From: Annulohypoxylon bovei var. microspora
Taxonomy: Eukaryota > Ascomycota > Sordariomycetes > Xylariales > Hypoxylaceae
Assembly: GCA_022836615.1 (NCBI GenBank)
Contig: MU405239.1
Coordinates: forward strand, 1-64,000
Reading direction: 5' to 3'
Length of the DNA stretch: 64,000 nucleotides
Part shown: positions 61,102 through 64,000 of the stretch, piece by piece
Layout: the number at the start of each line of letters is the position of its first letter
Numbering within the stretch: position 1 is the stretch's first letter
Program-made: the position numbers and the translations under genes
Notes under the pieces: model-generated
What the model was told of the DNA's origin: nothing
The model's input: only the letters and a program-made list of their open reading frames with translations
Databases searched by the model: none

Positions 61102-62872
61102 ATGGGTGTCGAAACTCGACGGTCTAAATCTAAGAAAGGAGGCGACTTATCTGTCTCGACGAGTGGCCGTGCAAATGGTCACTCCAACGGCAGCATGAAT
61201 AACAACATGGAGTTGCGACGTAAAAACATCCCACCACAAGACTCGGGCCAGGTCACGGCAAACCTCATGGCCCGAGAGTCTTTCACTCTCGACGACAATG
61301 TTCCAAAAACTCCTATAGCGAATAACCATGGTTTTTGGGAACTTCCTATACAAGACCAGAGGAATTTTATGCTGCTGGTGTTGCTGTACTTTCTACAGGG
61401 CGTCCCTATGGGTCTGGCAAGTGGTTCGGTACCATTCCTTCTCAAAGAGCATCTTTCGTTTGGCGAGATCGGCATTTTCAGCTTGGCATCATACCCGTAT
61501 TCGTTGAAATTATTCTGGAGTCCGATAGTGGATGCGGTATGGAGTCCAAAGGTTGGAAGGCGGAAAAGTTGGATTCTCCCGATCCAGCTAATGTCTGGGT
61601 TCGGAATGTTATATCTGGGGTCCATGATTGAGGATTTGATGACCACGACTGGTAAACCGGGCGGCCCAAGCGTCTGGAACTTCACCGGATGGTGGTTTTT
61701 CTTGGTCTTCATGTGCGCCACGCAAGATATCGCTGTCGATGGGTGGGCTTTGACTCTACTTACCCCTGGAAATGTCTCCTATGCTTCGACCGCCCAAACG
61801 GTTGGCCTAACCGCCGGCCAGTTCTTGTCGTACACTGTCTTCTTGGCTTTTAACTCTAAGGATTTTGCTAATCGGTACTTTCGTTCTGTGCCGTCGGAAG
61901 AGGGGCTCTTGAGCTTGGGTGGTTACCTGACGTTCTGGGGCTGGGCCTACATTGCTATCACTGCTGGGCTCGCACTCCTCAAGAAGGAAGAGAAGACGAA
62001 GAATGAGGACGGGATCTGGGATGTTTACAAGATCATGTGGGACGTATTGAAGTTACGGAATATTCAGACCATCATTATCGTCCATCTCATTTCGAAGATC
62101 GGGTTCCAGGCCAACGACGGGGTCACAAATCTAAAGTTATTGGAGAAGGGTTTCGGCAAGGAAAATATGGCACTGACAGTGCTGATCGACTTCCCTTTCG
62201 AAATAGGTCTGGGTTACTACGCCGGGAAATGGTCCCAGGAATATACGCCTATGCGTCTATGGTGTTGGGGGTTTATGGGTCGCCTCATCGCTGCTGTTTT
62301 TGCTCAGGTCACTGTTAGCATATTCCCGGCCGGCGGTGTTCAGTCCTGGTATCTGCTTCTCGTCATTGCCGAGCACGTGTTCTCGACTTTCACTTCAACC
62401 GTAATGTTCGTTGCTGTCTCCGCCTTCCACGCTCGAGTCGCCGACCCCGTGATCGGTGGCACTTATATGACACTACTTGCAACGTAAGTTTGATACTCGG
62501 TGACATTAGTTATCTTGTGCTAACATTCATAATAGGGTTTCCAATCTTGGCGGGACGTTCCCCAAGTTCTTCGTCTTACGGCTGGTAGATGCCTTCACCC
62601 AGGCTACCTGCAATCCTTCCACACAAAAGCTTGACAGCTCGTTGTTGAAGGGGCCACTTGTGACGGAGGCGTTTTCTTGCGCCGTCCAAGCCGAGAGGGA
62701 AAGGTGCGAGCACGGCGGCGGTAGCTGCGAGACCATTCATGACGGGTTCTACATTGTCAATATTCTCTGCGTCATCGTGGGGCTGTTGACTTTCACCATG
62801 TACATTAGGAAGAAGGTTCTAATATTGCAGGGTCTGCCGTTGAGGGCGTGGAGGTTGGCCGGATCTCGGTAA
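61102..62872 (+). CDS. Acetyl-CoA transporter (SLC33A1/AT-1 type)
   Basis: Endomembrane major-facilitator-type carrier that in animals brings acetyl-CoA into the ER lumen. Exons 61102-62483 and 62536-62872 are joined over a 52-nt intron (GTAAGT donor), giving 572 aa. The frame is open further upstream, but the first in-frame ATG is 61102. About 80 hydrophilic residues precede the first membrane segment. Family segments: LLVLLYFLQGVPMGLASGSV, SFGEIGIFSLASYPYSLKLF, WSPIVDAVWSPKVGRRKSW (the MFS A-like loop), MCATQDIAVDGWALTLL, IGFQANDGVTNLKLLEKGF, and after the intron VSNLGGTFPKF. A cysteine-containing lumenal loop (CNPST ... CEHGGGSCE) precedes the last helix. Length agrees with the family (about 550 aa). 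Confidence 0.93.
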
Positions 62873-63570
62873 CAGTGAGTTATACTACTGTAATCTAGAT
62901 GTATGATATAGATCGGAAATGGCAAGCATGTTTTGATACTTACCATGACAGACAAAGGCCACATTCACTAAATATATGAGTAACAGGACCTTACACCATA
63001 CAGAAATGATTCTTTAGGTTACTTGCCTGCCTAGGGAGGTAATTTACACGTGTTATGGCTGGCGAAAGATTATGATTAGGTAATAAGGGGCTGGCTGACT
63101 AAGAACACAGTCGAATACAGTGCTATTGATACATACTTCATTTGACCTAACGTCTTTGTACTAGATATTTTCGGATATCTGTCGCTCACTTCACAAGTAT
63201 CCCTTTCATTCAGCTCAGCAGGTTCCTATCAAGCGGCAACTGATGTAATCCTCGAGTAGAAATCGGACTACTGGTATTTACGGCGGGTGAAAGGGATTGT
63301 GTCCGCACAACGCGTGTCAAACAGACCCCTTGTCCACGCCTCTATTGTTCTCTATTCCGAATATTATTTTCATATCATAGGTCCTTCATCGACCCTTGTT
63401 CAGATACAATTTTCCTAGTCATTTGGTTATAAAGCTGTTGAAAATTGTCTATCAATGGGCCAAATGTTTCTTCAACATCAGCATCATCGCTACCTTCATC
63501 ACCACCTCTACCACTCTTATCACTACTGTTATCACTAACATTACCAGTATCATCACTATTATCCTTCATC
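62873..63570. other. Intergenic spacer with ATC/ACC-rich tract
   Basis: About 700 bases between two plus-strand genes. The stretch 63475-63570 is a degenerate trinucleotide tract built from ATC, ACC and ACT units just before the next start codon. On the minus strand it would encode an Asp/Ser/Asn-rich stretch in an open frame at 63375-63743. Confidence 0.5.
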
Positions 63571-64000
63571 ATGCCGGCAATTGCCTCAAGAAAATGTTCC
63601 TCCTGCGAGCAGCCAGTCATGTTGCATCTCCTTTCCAAGATCATCCTGCGATACAAGTATCCCAACGAATGGGAAGCGGGAACTCTCAAGACCGTTGATG
63701 CTCTTTGCACTCGATGCCAATGGGAGTCAAATGATGAAATCATCGAGGCCCTCTTGGCCGTCGATCAAGCACCACCGGAAATGTTTACGGATAGCCGTGC
63801 TATCGAGAAAATTCTGAAAATCGTGATCTTCAAAATAGGATTCAACGCTCTGTTCGGGTACGTCTCTCCCCACCCGGTTATTACCGAGCTCTTAGCCAAG
63901 ACGATTTACCGCTGGCGAGACTCCGTCCGTCTCGAGTCTGTTCTCTTCGATCTGTCTATCGGCATGGAATATCGAGGATGGGGTTGGCAGGTAGGGAAGG
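63571..64000 (+). CDS. Unrecognised two-CxxC protein, 5' part
   Basis: The frame is open from ATG 63571 to the window edge (143 codons), so the gene is cut off. It begins MPAIASRKCSSCEQPVMLHL. CxxC pairs at residues 9-12 (CSSC) and about 47-50 (CTRC) could form a zinc-binding pair. Between them is a basic helix, and after them an acidic segment SNDEIIEALLAVDQAPPEMF. An alternative reading has a short intron starting at the GTACGT near 63859. I do not know the family. The start is the first ATG after a simple-repeat tract; an antisense acidic frame overlaps it, but I find the plus frame more protein-like. Confidence 0.5.
   Translation, partial: MPAIASRKCSSCEQPVMLHLLSKIILRYKYPNEWEAGTLKTVDALCTRCQWESNDEIIEALLAVDQAPPEMFTDSRAIEKILKIVIFKIGFNALFGYVSPHPVITELLAKTIYRWRDSVRLESVLFDLSIGMEYRGWGWQVGK

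Noticed and set aside
1..64000. CRISPR array, bacterial operons or a prophage
   Set aside because: Genes have spliceosomal introns and fungal families throughout; no spaced direct repeats of the array type are present.

Overview
The window reads as nuclear DNA of a filamentous ascomycete (Pezizomycotina; the gene content fits a sordariomycete, but no marker here fixes the order). The genes carry short GT-AG introns (about 50-170 nt), several with a CTAAC/CTAAT branch-point box close to the acceptor, and CDS starts are ATG. They are separated by long AT-rich spacers. The family set is typical of moulds: a HET-domain allorecognition protein, a DUF3295-like protein, an F-box-type fragment, a GH35 beta-galactosidase and a CENP-O/Mcm21 kinetochore protein. 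All gene models were spliced by eye from reading frame, splice sites and recalled family consensus; nothing was searched or aligned by machine.

Layout. 1-4442 is gene-poor and holds a 383-bp inverted-repeat element. 4443-8923 carries a short-chain dehydrogenase/reductase and an RNA 3'-phosphate cyclase, each with an intron whose length is a multiple of three and free of stops. 10224-15510 is a graveyard: a truncated F-box-type gene and a GH35 beta-galactosidase broken by two deletions and by a 248-bp solo LTR with a perfect 5-bp target duplication. 15511-23860 is an 8-kb gene desert. 23861-25494 is a three-exon DUF3295-like gene, followed by another 4-kb desert.

29456-33119 is a leucine-catabolism pair: methylcrotonoyl-CoA carboxylase beta subunit and isovaleryl-CoA dehydrogenase, transcribed divergently from a 353-bp promoter that holds two inverted repeats. 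These enzymes catalyse consecutive mitochondrial steps (isovaleryl-CoA to 3-methylcrotonyl-CoA to 3-methylglutaconyl-CoA). 33623-35642 is a HET-domain gene. 38769-41842 has a Nudix hydrolase and a dienelactone hydrolase that may have a second, mitochondrially targeted form. 42511-43965 encodes an unrecognised protein.

46391-51724 holds the F1-ATPase assembly chaperone ATP12 and the PI4-kinase scaffold EFR3 on the minus strand. 53611-54498 is a hypothetical gene with an in-frame TAG that is either intronic or a lesion. 56265-58321 is a six-exon APC permease of the GABA/choline/polyamine type. 59455-60427 is CENP-O/Mcm21 and 61102-62872 an acetyl-CoA transporter (SLC33A1 type), again divergent. 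63571 to the right edge is the 5' part of an unrecognised two-CxxC protein. I saw no CRISPR array, rRNA, convincing tRNA or complete transposon, and no obviously new multi-gene system. The most checkable novelties are the decayed GH35 locus with its solo LTR, the palindromic leucine-pathway promoter, the retained-intron-compatible genes and the dual-start hydrolase.
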